Of a DNA stretch of 64,000 bases, positions 9,177 to 17,943 are shown in pieces. The position numbers and the translations under genes are program-made. Below the pieces are notes generated by a model. That model was not told where the DNA came from and ran no database searches. It saw only the letters and a list, made by a program, of their open reading frames with translations. The DNA is taken from the NCBI RefSeq assembly GCF_003355455.1, contig NZ_CP031357.1:660501-724500 (forward strand), given 5' to 3'. Source of the DNA: Erythrobacter aureus. Lineage in GTDB: Bacteria; Pseudomonadota; Alphaproteobacteria; Sphingomonadales; Sphingomonadaceae. Within the stretch, counting starts at the first letter, position 1. Every line of letters starts with the position of its first letter.

Positions 9177-9227
9177 TCGAGCGAAGTCGAGACCCGGATG
9201 GCCTGGACGCATCTCGACTTCGCTCGA
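9177..9227. repeat. Inverted repeat between SDR and prfC
   Basis: Two perfect 16-base arms, TCGAGCGAAGTCGAGA at 9177-9192 and its complement at 9212-9227, separated by 19 bases, with weaker pairing beyond. There is no T run, so it may be a REP-like element or a weak terminator, or both. Confidence 0.7.
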
Positions 9228-9255
9228 TGTGAACGGGAGGGTAGGAAAAGAGACC

Positions 9256-10776
9256 ATGTCAGACCGCCGCACATTCGCGATCATCTCGCACCCCGACGCG
9301 GGTAAGACCACGCTGACCGAGAAGCTGCTGTTGACCGGCGGCGCGATCCACTTGGCGGGCGAGGTCAAGGCGCGCGGGCAGGCGCGGCGAGCGCGTTCGG
9401 ACTGGATGAAGATCGAGCAGCAGCGCGGCATCTCGGTGACATCCAGCGTCATGACCTTCGAGCGCGAGGGCATCACCTTCAACCTGCTCGACACGCCGGG
9501 GCACGAAGACTTTTCCGAAGACACCTATCGCACGCTGACCGCGGTCGATTCCGCCATTATGGTGATCGACGCGGCCAAGGGTATCGAGCCGCAGACGCGC
9601 AAGCTGTTCGAGGTCTGCCGGCTGCGTAGCGTGCCGATCATCACCTTCGTCAATAAGGTCGATCGGGAAGGGCGCCCGGTGTTCGAACTGCTCGACGAGA
9701 TCGCCGACATGCTCGCGCTCGACGTCAGCCCGCAGGCCTATCCGGTGGGCATGGGCGGCGAGTTTGAGGGCGTGCTGGATTTCGCCACCGGCTGCGTCGC
9801 GCGGCCCGAAGGCCCCTCAAAGGAATTTACCGGCACGCGCGACTGCGACCCGGCCATCCCCGAGCGTTTCGCGGAGGAGATCGAGCTGGCGCAGATCGGC
9901 TATCCCGAATTCGACCTCGAAGCGTACCGGAATGGCGACCTGACCCCCGTCTACTTCGGATCGGCGCTGAAGAATTTCGGCGTTACCGAGCTGATCGAGG
10001 CGATCGCGAAATACGCCCCGCCGCCGCGCCCTCAGCCCGCAGGCGACGAACAGATCGCGCCCGACCATAACGAGGTCACCGGTTTCATCTTCAAGGTGCA
10101 GGCCAATATGGACCCCAACCACCGCGACCGCATCGCCTTCATGCGGCAGGTTTCGGGCACCTTCAAACGTGGCATGAAGCTGACGCCCTCGGGCCTCGGC
10201 AAGCCGGTCGCGATCCATTCTCCGATCCTGTTCTTCGCGCAGGACCGCGAAGTCGCGGACACTGCCGAGCCGGGCGACATCATCGGCATTCCGAACCATG
10301 GCACGCTGCGCGTGGGCGATACGCTGAGCGAAAAGAACGCGATCCGCTTCACCGGCCTGCCCAATTTCGCGCCCGAAATCCTGCGCCGCGTCGCGCTGGT
10401 CGATCCGACCAAGACCAAACAGCTTCGAAAGGCGCTCGACGACCTTTCCGAAGAGGGCGTGATCCAGGTCTTCTATCCCGAGATCGGCGGCCAGTGGATT
10501 ATCGGCGTGGTCGGCCAGCTCCAGCTCGACGTGCTGATCAGCCGCCTGTCCGCCGAATACAAGGTCGAGGCCAGGCTCGAAGCCTCGCCCTTCGCCACCG
10601 CGCGATGGATCAAGGGGGACGAGAAGGCAATGAACGAGTTCGAGAAATTCAACCTGTCCAACCTCGCCAAGGATCGCGACGGCGATCTGGTATTCATGGC
10701 CAAGAGCCCGTGGGACGTGAACTACCAGCAGGAAAAGAACCCGGACCTCACCTTCTCGGCGACGAAGGAGCGGTAG
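9256..10776 (+). CDS. prfC: Peptide chain release factor 3
   Basis: 506 residues, close to the usual RF3 length. A class II release-factor GTPase that recycles RF1/RF2 from the ribosome. The GTPase motifs are SHPDAGKTTLTEKL near the N-terminus, switch II DTPGHEDF and NKVDREGR; domains II and III follow. The open frame runs further upstream to a GTG at 9229, but the ATG at 9256 has an AGGA site and gives MSDRRTFAIISHPDAGK, the normal RF3 N-terminus. Confidence 0.95.
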   Translation: MSDRRTFAIISHPDAGKTTLTEKLLLTGGAIHLAGEVKARGQARRARSDWMKIEQQRGISVTSSVMTFEREGITFNLLDTPGHEDFSEDTYRTLTAVDSAIMVIDAAKGIEPQTRKLFEVCRLRSVPIITFVNKVDREGRPVFELLDEIADMLALDVSPQAYPVGMGGEFEGVLDFATGCVARPEGPSKEFTGTRDCDPAIPERFAEEIELAQIGYPEFDLEAYRNGDLTPVYFGSALKNFGVTELIEAIAKYAPPPRPQPAGDEQIAPDHNEVTGFIFKVQANMDPNHRDRIAFMRQVSGTFKRGMKLTPSGLGKPVAIHSPILFFAQDREVADTAEPGDIIGIPNHGTLRVGDTLSEKNAIRFTGLPNFAPEILRRVALVDPTKTKQLRKALDDLSEEGVIQVFYPEIGGQWIIGVVGQLQLDVLISRLSAEYKVEARLEASPFATARWIKGDEKAMNEFEKFNLSNLAKDRDGDLVFMAKSPWDVNYQQEKNPDLTFSATKER

Positions 10777-10813
10777 GCTTGCGGCAGGCGCACCAAGGCG
10801 GCATTGCAGCGCC

Positions 10814-11686
10814 ATGACGCTTCACGCCGGACCGACTTCGCAGACTTTCATTTCGCAGCGGCTGAGGCTGCACTATCTCGACTGGGGCAATCGCGGGAAG
10901 CCGCCGCTGGTGCTCGTCCATGGGGGGCGCGACCATGCCCGCAGTTGGGACTGGGTCGCCGAACAATTGCGCGACGATTGGCATGTGGTGGCGATGGATC
11001 ATCGCGGCCACGGCGATTCGGACTGGGTCAGCGACGGCAATTATTCCGCCAATGACATGGTCTACGATCTTGCCCAGCTGGTCCACCAGCTCGGCGTGGG
11101 GCCGGTGACCATTGTCAGCCATTCGATGGGCGGCAATGTCTCGCTGCGTTACGCCGGGACCTTCCCCGAGATGGTCACCAAGATCGTCGCCATCGAAGGC
11201 CTCGGCCCCAGTCCCAAACGGCAGGCCGAAATGCGGGCGAAGAATTATCCCGAGCGGCTCAATGAGTGGATCGGCAAGAAGCGCGCCGCCTCGGGTCGGA
11301 TACCCCGCAAGTATGAGAGCATCGAATCCGCCTTCGCGCGGATGATCGAGGAAAACAGCTATCTCACCGAAGAGCAGGCGCGGCACCTCACCATTCATGG
11401 GGTGAATCGCAACGAGGACGGCACGTATAGCTGGAAATTCGATCCCCATCTCAATGTCTGGGCGGTGGAGGATATCGCCGACCAGTTCCTGCACCAGACC
11501 TGGGCTGCGATCACCGCACCCACGCTGTTGCTTTATGGCGCGGACAGTTGGGCCTCGAATCCACAAGGCGACGGCCGACTCGACCACTTCTCCAATGCCG
11601 AGGTGATCGAATTCGAGAATGCGGGTCACTGGCTGCATCACGACCAGTTCGACCGGTTCATGAAGACGATACGGGATTTCCTCTGA
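10814..11686 (+). CDS. Alpha/beta hydrolase
   Basis: 290 residues of the alpha/beta hydrolase fold. The nucleophile elbow SHSMGG puts the catalytic serine at residue 104; the oxyanion-side HGG is in LVLVHGGRDHA, and the C-terminal histidine is in NAGHWLHHD. The GHG in MDHRGHGDS is typical of the fold. No signal peptide, so cytoplasmic. The substrate is unknown. The stop overlaps the next gene's start by one base (TGATG). Confidence 0.85.
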   Translation: MTLHAGPTSQTFISQRLRLHYLDWGNRGKPPLVLVHGGRDHARSWDWVAEQLRDDWHVVAMDHRGHGDSDWVSDGNYSANDMVYDLAQLVHQLGVGPVTIVSHSMGGNVSLRYAGTFPEMVTKIVAIEGLGPSPKRQAEMRAKNYPERLNEWIGKKRAASGRIPRKYESIESAFARMIEENSYLTEEQARHLTIHGVNRNEDGTYSWKFDPHLNVWAVEDIADQFLHQTWAAITAPTLLLYGADSWASNPQGDGRLDHFSNAEVIEFENAGHWLHHDQFDRFMKTIRDFL

Positions 11687-12243
11687 TGGCGGAATTCTTC
11701 GACCGGCTAGCCGATGACCATGTCGCCATGCTGGCAAAGCAGCCGGTCTTCTTCGTCGCCACCGCGGCGAGTGACGGACGGATCAATCTGAGCCCGAAGG
11801 GTTATGACGCGTTTCGCGTACTCGGGCCCAACCGTGTGGCCTATCTCGATCTGGCCGGGTCGGGGAACGAAACGCATGCCCATCTCACAGTGGACGGGCG
11901 CATCACGATCATGGTTTGCAATTTCGAACAGCCGGCTCTTATCTTGCGGCTGTACGGGACGGGCAAACCGGTCTTGCCGCAGGACCACGGTTGGGAAGAA
12001 CTCGCGGCGCATTTCAAACTGCTGCCGGGCACAAGGCAGATTTTCGATATCGCAGTGGACAGCGTGCAGACCAGTTGTGGCTGGGGTGTGCCGTTCATGG
12101 AATTTGAGCGGGAGCGGGATACGCTGGTCAAATACTACGCAGGGCGCGATCCGGAGGAATTCGTGGCCAAGCGGCGGTCACGTGATCGCAGTATCGACGG
12201 TATCCCTACCAGGCCGACCGACCGCTACTTTGCTGGCGATTGA
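11686..12243 (+). CDS. Pyridoxamine 5'-phosphate oxidase family protein
   Basis: 185 residues with the split-barrel FMN-binding pattern: FFVATAASDGRINLSPKGYD near the N-terminus, NRVAYLDLAGSGNETHAHL in the middle, and the C-terminal half VDSVQTSCGWGVPFMEF. This is the general-stress PNPOx-like subfamily, not PdxH. The ATG at 11686 is chosen because it overlaps the upstream stop and starts MAEFFDRL. Role unknown; probably flavin- or F420-dependent redox chemistry. Confidence 0.8.
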   Translation: MAEFFDRLADDHVAMLAKQPVFFVATAASDGRINLSPKGYDAFRVLGPNRVAYLDLAGSGNETHAHLTVDGRITIMVCNFEQPALILRLYGTGKPVLPQDHGWEELAAHFKLLPGTRQIFDIAVDSVQTSCGWGVPFMEFERERDTLVKYYAGRDPEEFVAKRRSRDRSIDGIPTRPTDRYFAGD

Positions 12244-12249
12244 CCGCGC

Positions 12250-12951
12250 GTGCGCCTGACTTTCGCCAGTTACAACATCCACAAGGCAGTCGGGCTGGAC
12301 CGCAAGCGCGATCCCGAGCGCATTCTCAGCGTGCTTCACGAGATCGATGCCGATATCATCGCGTTGCAAGAGGCGGATCGCCGGATCGGGCAGCGCGCCA
12401 GCGTGCTTCCGCGCGCCGAGATCGACGATACCCATTGGCGCGTCGTCGAAGTGGCCAAACGCCCGCGCAGCATTGGCTGGCACGGCAATGCGCTGCTGGT
12501 GCGGCGCGACATGGATGTCTTGGACGGTGAAGCGCTCGATCTGCCGACGCTCGAACCGCGCGGCGCGGCCTGCGGCGAGCTAATGGTCGAGGGGCACCGG
12601 CTGCGTGTCATCGGTACGCATCTCGACCTGTCGGGTCTGCGCCGCCGCGACCAGATCCGGTCGCTGCTCGAATTCTGCAATGGCTGCGAACGCGATCTGC
12701 CGACCGTCATCATGGGCGATTTCAATCAGTGGGGAAGGCGCACCGGGGCCATGCGCGAATTTGCCGAAGGCTGGCATGTTGTCACGCCCGGCCGAAGCTA
12801 TCCCAGCCGCCAGCCTGTTGCCACGCTCGACCGGATCGTGGCCAGCAGCCACTGGGACTGCGTCGAGGCGCAGGTCCATCACACCGGTCTGTCGGCGGTA
12901 GCATCGGACCACCTGCCCGTAATTGCCACGCTGGACTTGATTAAAAAATAG
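12250..12951 (+). CDS. Endonuclease/exonuclease/phosphatase family protein
   Basis: 233 residues, GTG start, six bases after the previous gene. It shows the metal-dependent EEP fold: FASYNIHKAVG at the start (Asn ligand), LQEADRR (Glu), GTHLDLSGL, MGDFNQWG (Asp/Asn pair) and the C-terminal SDHLPVIATL (Asp-His pair). The complete catalytic set suggests an active phosphodiesterase. The DNA, lipid or sugar-phosphate substrate cannot be told apart. No signal peptide. Confidence 0.85.
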   Translation: MRLTFASYNIHKAVGLDRKRDPERILSVLHEIDADIIALQEADRRIGQRASVLPRAEIDDTHWRVVEVAKRPRSIGWHGNALLVRRDMDVLDGEALDLPTLEPRGAACGELMVEGHRLRVIGTHLDLSGLRRRDQIRSLLEFCNGCERDLPTVIMGDFNQWGRRTGAMREFAEGWHVVTPGRSYPSRQPVATLDRIVASSHWDCVEAQVHHTGLSAVASDHLPVIATLDLIKK

Positions 12952-13026
12952 GCAGCAGCCCAATCATTAGGCAATAGTTGGTGTAGGCGGCGCGCCTCTG
13001 AGGTCGAATCGTGCCGAAAAGCGGTT

Positions 13027-13042
13027 TGGCACGCACTTTGCT
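13027..13042 (+). promoter_or_regulatory. Sigma-54 (RpoN) promoter for glnK-amtB
   Basis: TGGCACG at 13027-13033, four bases, then TTGCT at 13038-13042. This matches the -24/-12 consensus with both the invariant GG and GC at correct spacing. It lies 52 bases before the GTG of glnK. NtrC control is expected from knowledge of glnK-amtB operons; I did not find a convincing NtrC enhancer pair. Confidence 0.85.
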
Positions 13043-13093
13043 GCATGTGCGAACGCCGGTGACGGACCGGCGGACCACACAGGGGGTGAAGGC

Positions 13094-13432
13094 GTGAAAT
13101 TCATCATCGCTGTCATCAAGCCATTCAAGCTCGACGAGGTGCGCGAAGCGCTCGGCGACATCGGAGTGGCCGGGATGACCGTTACCGAAGTCAAGGGATT
13201 CGGCCGCCAGAAGGGCCAGACCGAAATCTATCGCGGCGCCGAATACTCGACCAACATGCTGCCCAAGGTGAAGCTCGAGATTGCCGCGAGCGACGACCTC
13301 GCCCCGCAAGTGGTCGAGACGATCCAGCAGACCGCCAGCACCGAAGCCATCGGCGACGGCAAGATCTTCGTATTCGACCTCGCCAGCGCCACCCGCATTC
13401 GCACCGGCGAAACCGGCGACACCGCGCTCTGA
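13094..13432 (+). CDS. glnK: P-II family nitrogen regulatory protein
   Basis: 112 residues, full length. It senses 2-oxoglutarate, ATP/ADP and, by uridylylation, glutamine. Tyr51 in the T-loop segment YRGAEYSTN is the uridylylation site, and the GDGKIFVFDL and RTGETG segments are the nucleotide-binding B and C loops. The start is GTG with AGGGGGTGAAGGC upstream. It precedes amtB by eight bases, so it is the GlnK-type paralogue that plugs the AmtB channel. Confidence 0.95.
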   Translation: MKFIIAVIKPFKLDEVREALGDIGVAGMTVTEVKGFGRQKGQTEIYRGAEYSTNMLPKVKLEIAASDDLAPQVVETIQQTASTEAIGDGKIFVFDLASATRIRTGETGDTAL

Positions 13433-13440
13433 CGGACAGG

Positions 13441-14772
13441 ATGGGACCCATGATGTTTCGAACTCTTTCTCGCACCGCCGCCCTCGGGCTCGCGCTGCTC
13501 ACGCCCGCCGCGGCATTCGCGCAGGAGGCGGCCGAAGCCGCCGTCGCCGTGCCCAACCCCGGCAACAACGCCTGGATGATGACCGCCACCGTTCTGGTCA
13601 TGCTCATGATCCTGCCGGGCCTCGCCCTGTTCTATGGCGGCCTGACTCGTTCCAAGAACATGCTCTCCACCATGACCCAGATCGGCGCGACCGCCTCGTT
13701 GGCGATGCTGGTATGGGTGATGTGGGGCTATTCGACTGCCTTCGGGCCGGAAGGGAACGCCTTCTTCAGCTGGGGCAATCTGTTCCTGTCGCAGACCGAT
13801 GCCGCGAGCACGGCGGCGACCTTCACCGACGAAGTCATCAGCGAATTCGTCTTCATCAGTTTCCAGATGACCTTCGCCGCGATCACCGCCGCGCTGATCC
13901 TCGGCGCGACGGCGGAACGCATGAAGTTCAACGCCGTGATGCTGTTCGTCCCGCTGTGGCTGACCATCGTGTATTTCCCGATCGCCCATATGGTCTGGGC
14001 GGGCGGCGGCCTGCTGTTTGAAGACGGCGCGCTCGACTTTGCCGGGGGCACGGTGGTGCATATCAATGCCGGTGTCTCGGGCCTCGTGCTCGCCTATCTC
14101 CTCGGCAAGCGTCGCGGCTATCCGGCAGAACCCATGCCCCCGCATAGCATGACGTTGACCATGGTCGGCACGGGCCTGTTGTGGGTCGGCTGGTTCGGCT
14201 TCAACGCGGGCAGCGCGCTCGAAGCGGATGCTTCGGCCGGACTCGCCATGATCAACACCTTCGTCGCCACGGCAGCCGGCGCGCTCACCTGGATGGTCAT
14301 CGAACGCGCAGCGGGCCACAAGGGCAGCGCGCTGGGCTTCTGCTCGGGGGTTATCGCGGGCCTCGTGGCGGTCACTCCGGCAGCGGGCAATAGCGGGCCG
14401 TTCGGTGCGATCCTGCTCGGTATCGTCAGCGCCGCCGTGTGCTATTTCTTCGTCGCCAAGGTGAAGGCGAAGCTCGGCTATGACGACAGCCTCGACGCCT
14501 TCGGCATCCACGGCATCGGCGGCATTGTCGGCGCAGTCGGTACGGCAGTCGTCTACCAGCCCTTCCTCGCCGGACCCGGCGACGGCTCGGTTGCGCTCGG
14601 CGCGCAGCTCTGGGTGCAGATCTTCAGTGTCCTCGTGACCATCGTCTGGGCCGGCATCGGCACACTGGTGGTGGGTATGATCGTCAAGGCGCTGATCGGC
14701 CTGAGAGTCACCGAGGAAGCCGAAGTCGACGGGCTCGACATCTCCGAACACGGAGAGCGTGCTTACAATTAA
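13441..14772 (+). CDS. amtB: Ammonium transporter
   Basis: 443 residues. A signal peptide (LALLTPAAAFAQ) is followed by the Amt/Rh channel with eleven predicted membrane helices. FYGGLTRSKN, the pore histidine region NAGVSGLVLAYLLGKR and FGIHGIGGIVG (twin-histidine partner) are present. It imports ammonium at low concentration and is gated by GlnK. Starts at 13441, 13450 or 13453 are all possible; the last two fit the GGGA upstream about as well. Confidence 0.95.
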   Translation: MGPMMFRTLSRTAALGLALLTPAAAFAQEAAEAAVAVPNPGNNAWMMTATVLVMLMILPGLALFYGGLTRSKNMLSTMTQIGATASLAMLVWVMWGYSTAFGPEGNAFFSWGNLFLSQTDAASTAATFTDEVISEFVFISFQMTFAAITAALILGATAERMKFNAVMLFVPLWLTIVYFPIAHMVWAGGGLLFEDGALDFAGGTVVHINAGVSGLVLAYLLGKRRGYPAEPMPPHSMTLTMVGTGLLWVGWFGFNAGSALEADASAGLAMINTFVATAAGALTWMVIERAAGHKGSALGFCSGVIAGLVAVTPAAGNSGPFGAILLGIVSAAVCYFFVAKVKAKLGYDDSLDAFGIHGIGGIVGAVGTAVVYQPFLAGPGDGSVALGAQLWVQIFSVLVTIVWAGIGTLVVGMIVKALIGLRVTEEAEVDGLDISEHGERAYN

Positions 14773-14855
14773 CCAGTTCGGCGGGGCGCCGTTCTCTCCT
14801 CTTTTCTCCGGTGCCCCCGCCCAACCATGTTCCTCCTGCGAACACCGACTTTGCC

Positions 14856-14886
14856 GGGCCGGAGATTCGTCTCCGGCCCCTTTTTT
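14856..14886 (+). terminator. Rho-independent terminator after amtB
   Basis: Perfect 10-bp stem GGGCCGGAGA / TCTCCGGCCC with a TTCG loop and a run of six T. It ends glnK-amtB and separates it from the convergent GMC oxidoreductase gene. Confidence 0.92.
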
Positions 14887-14920
14887 GTCGATTCTTCCAG
14901 GCGCGCGTGCGTGCGGTGGA

Positions 14921-16507
14921 CTAGCCAGCCAGCGCTGCGGTTACGAAATCCGCGCAGTGTTCGCCGATCATAATGCTGGGTGCGTTGGTGTTGCCGGAAA
15001 CCAGACGCGGCATCACGCTGGCATCGGCGATGTAGAGCCCATCGATTCCCCGCGCCTTGAGCGTCGGATCGACCACCGCATCCTCGTCCGCGCCCATGCG
15101 GCACGTGCCGACCGGGTGGTACACCGTATCAGCCCGATTGCGGATCAGCTCGTCGAGCTGGGCATCGTCGTCGAGATCGATCGGATAGCGGTCTTGCGGA
15201 TCGTATTTCGCCAGGCTGGGCGAACTGGCGATGCGATGCGACAGGCGCACGCCCGCGCGCAAAGTCGCGATATCGCGCTCGTCGTCGAGAAAGTTGGGAT
15301 CGATCCGCGGCGCCATGCGCGCATCCGGCCCGTTGAGGCGGACGGTACCCCGGCTTTCGGGGCGGAGCACGCAGGCATGGAGCGAAAAGCCATGGCCCTT
15401 CACTTTCGTACGGCCGTGATCCTCGAGCATGGCAGGCACGAAATGCCACTGGACATCGGGCGCCGGCGCATCGGGCATGACCGCCCAGAATCCCCCGGCC
15501 TCGGCATAGGGCGTCGTCATGATCCCTGTGCGTTTGCGACGATGTTCGATAATCGCCTTCGCCATGCGTACAGTGCCGGTAAGACTGTCCCCGATCAGGT
15601 CCTTATTGGCGGTCTGCCAGCTCGAAACATAGTCGATATGGTCCTGCAAGTCGTTGCCCACGGCCTGCTTGTCTACCACGACGTCGATCCCGTATTCGCG
15701 AAGATGCGCGGCCGGGCCGATACCAGACAACATCAGGATCTGCGGCGAATTGAAAGCCCCCGCCGAAAGAACCACCGCGCCGCGCGCCTTCACCGTGCGC
15801 CGCTTCTCGCCAACGCTATAGGTCACTCCCGTGACCCGTCCGTCCTCGATCTCGAGCCGCTGCACGCTCACGCCGATGCGCACGTCGAGATTGCGCAGGG
15901 CCCGCTTCGGTTCGATATAGGCCCGCGCTGCCGACCAGCGTTCGCCGTCTTTCTGCGTCACCTGGTAAAGGCCGAAGCCTTCCTGCTTGGCGCCGTTGAA
16001 ATCATTATTGCGCGGCAATTGCAGTTGGGCTGCCGCTTCCACGAAGGCGAGGCTGCCGGGGTTGGGCCAGTTCTGGTCGCTGACCCATAAGGGGCCATCG
16101 TCGCCGTGATACGCGTCGCTTCCGCGCACATTGTGCTCGGCTCGTTTGAAATAGGGCAGCACATCGTCATAGCCCCACCCGGTGCAGCCAAGCTTGGCCC
16201 AGTTGTCGTAATCCCATTTGTGGCCGCGAATGTAGATCATCGCATTGATCGCCGACGATCCCCCCAGCCCGCGACCGCGCGGCTGATAGCCGATCCGGCC
16301 ATTGAGCCCTTTTTGCGGGACCGTCTCGAAGCGATAGTTCGAGGAATCGCGCAGGAAGGGCATGAATCCCGGCGTTTTGACCAAGACCGTGTTGTTACGG
16401 GGGCCGGCCTCCAGCAGGCATACGCTTTTGCCGCTCTCGGCCAACCGTCCGGCGACGGCACTGCCTGCGCTCCCGCCACCGATCACGATGACATCGAATT
16501 CGTCCAT
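14921..16507 (-). CDS. GMC family oxidoreductase (choline dehydrogenase type)
   Basis: 528 residues. The FAD-binding motif VIVIGGGSAGSAVAGRL is at residues 5-21, the GMC signature GRGLGGSSAINAMIYIRG follows, and the C-terminal half has YHPVGTCRMG and GLYIADASVMP with the active-site histidine and asparagine region (SGNTNAPSIMIGE). Such flavoenzymes oxidise alcohols such as choline; the substrate here is not known. The start at 16507 has a GAGAGGAGATATC site directly upstream; the longer open frame is rejected. Confidence 0.9.
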   Translation of the reverse strand: MDEFDVIVIGGGSAGSAVAGRLAESGKSVCLLEAGPRNNTVLVKTPGFMPFLRDSSNYRFETVPQKGLNGRIGYQPRGRGLGGSSAINAMIYIRGHKWDYDNWAKLGCTGWGYDDVLPYFKRAEHNVRGSDAYHGDDGPLWVSDQNWPNPGSLAFVEAAAQLQLPRNNDFNGAKQEGFGLYQVTQKDGERWSAARAYIEPKRALRNLDVRIGVSVQRLEIEDGRVTGVTYSVGEKRRTVKARGAVVLSAGAFNSPQILMLSGIGPAAHLREYGIDVVVDKQAVGNDLQDHIDYVSSWQTANKDLIGDSLTGTVRMAKAIIEHRRKRTGIMTTPYAEAGGFWAVMPDAPAPDVQWHFVPAMLEDHGRTKVKGHGFSLHACVLRPESRGTVRLNGPDARMAPRIDPNFLDDERDIATLRAGVRLSHRIASSPSLAKYDPQDRYPIDLDDDAQLDELIRNRADTVYHPVGTCRMGADEDAVVDPTLKARGIDGLYIADASVMPRLVSGNTNAPSIMIGEHCADFVTAALAG

Positions 16508-16532
16508 GATATCTCCTCTCTCGTCGGAGAGG

Positions 16533-17471
16533 TTAGGCAGCCTCCGCCTCGCCTGCAATCCGGTTTTCGTATGAAACGGATTTTTCTTCGGCTCCCTGGC
16601 GTTCGAGCCAGCGTTCGCGAATCTGGTCGGATGTCTCGCGGCTGCCATCATGCGTCCAGCCGGGTTCGCGCAGCAGGTAGGATAGCTTGTGCTTCCACGG
16701 CGCGCGCCACATGTCCTGGGCTATGCCGATCCATTCGTGGAACACGGCCCACAGCAGGTTGAAGCTGCCGAGCTGCTTGACGATGCCGTAGCGGATCGTC
16801 TCGTCCTCCACCTCGGGCTCGAACGTGCCGAACATCTTGTCCCAGACGATGAACACACCGGCATAGTTGCGATCGAGATAGCGCGGATTGGTCGCATGAT
16901 GGACCCGGTGATGGCTCGGCGTGTTCATCACTGCTTCGAACCAGCGCGGCATCTTGTCGATCGCCTCTGTATGAATCCAGAACTGGTAGATGAGGTTGAA
17001 TCCGGCGCAAATGGCGATCATCGCGGGATGAAAGCCGAGCAGAACCAGCGGCAGGGCAAAGGCGAATCCCAGCGTCAGATAGCCCGTCCAAGTCTGCCTC
17101 AGAGCCGTGCTGAGATTATAGTGCTGGCTCGAATGGTGGTTCACATGGCTCGCCCAGAACCAGCGCACGCGGTGGCCGAAGCGGTGGACCCAGTAATATT
17201 TGAGATCGTCGAGCACGAAGCACAGCGCAAAGGCCCACCAGGTCCAGGGAATATCGAACAGGCGGAATTCCCAAACCCACAGAAACAGAGCGAAGAAGGC
17301 GCCGCCGAACACCAGGCCCGAAACCGTGCTGCCGAGGCCGAAGGCCAGGCTGGCAAGCGTATCCCTGGGTTCATAGGCTTCGGGTCGTCTGCGCCAGGCC
17401 CAGATCATTTCGATCAGAACCAGGGCGACAAAGCCGGGTACGGCCAGTTCGGTGGGCGAAAAATCGGGCAT
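16533..17471 (-). CDS. Sterol desaturase / fatty acid hydroxylase family protein
   Basis: 312 residues, integral membrane. The eight-histidine di-iron pattern is present: HRFGHR, HVNHHSSQHYN and HHRVHH. Four or more hydrophobic segments precede and separate them. Such proteins hydroxylate or desaturate sterols, carotenoids or fatty acyl chains. Start MPDFSPTELAV at 17471 is preferred because it leaves only five bases after the upstream gene's stop. It lies 25 bases before the GMC oxidoreductase start, in the same direction. Confidence 0.85.
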   Translation of the reverse strand: MPDFSPTELAVPGFVALVLIEMIWAWRRRPEAYEPRDTLASLAFGLGSTVSGLVFGGAFFALFLWVWEFRLFDIPWTWWAFALCFVLDDLKYYWVHRFGHRVRWFWASHVNHHSSQHYNLSTALRQTWTGYLTLGFAFALPLVLLGFHPAMIAICAGFNLIYQFWIHTEAIDKMPRWFEAVMNTPSHHRVHHATNPRYLDRNYAGVFIVWDKMFGTFEPEVEDETIRYGIVKQLGSFNLLWAVFHEWIGIAQDMWRAPWKHKLSYLLREPGWTHDGSRETSDQIRERWLERQGAEEKSVSYENRIAGEAEAA

Positions 17472-17476
17472 GACGG

Positions 17477-17884
17477 TTATTGCCTTATCGCTTCTATCGT
17501 CCGAACCCAAGCCGCCGGATCGTCGAGTACGAGGCGCGCTGTGCCATAACGCTTTTCCGCAGTATCGATGAGGAGTGTGGACCCTTCGCTACGAACCCGG
17601 GTCGCGGAAGTGAGAATACGCCCTGCAAAGTGACTTCCGTGCTGCCGCAGCAGGAGCACGCGCCCGGCTGCGTCGCGCATCAGTGCGCCTTTGCCCGAGC
17701 GATCCAGGCCGATCGCGACCGGCTCGTAGCCGCTGACCGCCTCGTCGGCCGCGATGCGTACCGCCTCTTCATCCGCGAGGCGCGGGGCAGGGCCGAGCTT
17801 GAGCCAATATGCGAAGGCTGCCAGCGCAAGAATGGCGAGCAGCGAGCCGGCGAATTGCAGCAGGGCGGGGGCGATCTCCATCAC
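17477..17884 (-). CDS. Hypothetical membrane-anchored protein, 135 aa
   Basis: One N-terminal membrane helix (residues ~8-28, LLQFAGSLLAILALAAFAYWL), then ~105 soluble residues with beta-rich spacing (GALMRDAAGRVLLLRQHGSHFAGRIL). I do not recognise a family. It is immediately upstream of, and probably coupled to, the sterol-desaturase-like gene. Two adjacent ATGs (17884, 17881) are possible starts. Confidence 0.65.
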   Translation of the reverse strand: MMEIAPALLQFAGSLLAILALAAFAYWLKLGPAPRLADEEAVRIAADEAVSGYEPVAIGLDRSGKGALMRDAAGRVLLLRQHGSHFAGRILTSATRVRSEGSTLLIDTAEKRYGTARLVLDDPAAWVRTIEAIRQ

Positions 17885-17943
17885 GCGAATGGATTGGCAT
17901 GATGTGCACTTTACGGCAAGCAGGCCGTGAAAGGGAGATACCG

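Noticed and set aside
13228..14751. 507-codon open frame antisense to amtB
   Set aside because: It is a shadow of a GC-rich coding gene: composition is unnatural (His/Gly/Glu-rich), no family resemblance, and amtB is certain.
14759..16090. 443-codon frame antisense to the GMC oxidoreductase
   Set aside because: Shadow frame produced by third-position GC bias; no motif, and the oxidoreductase on the other strand is clear.
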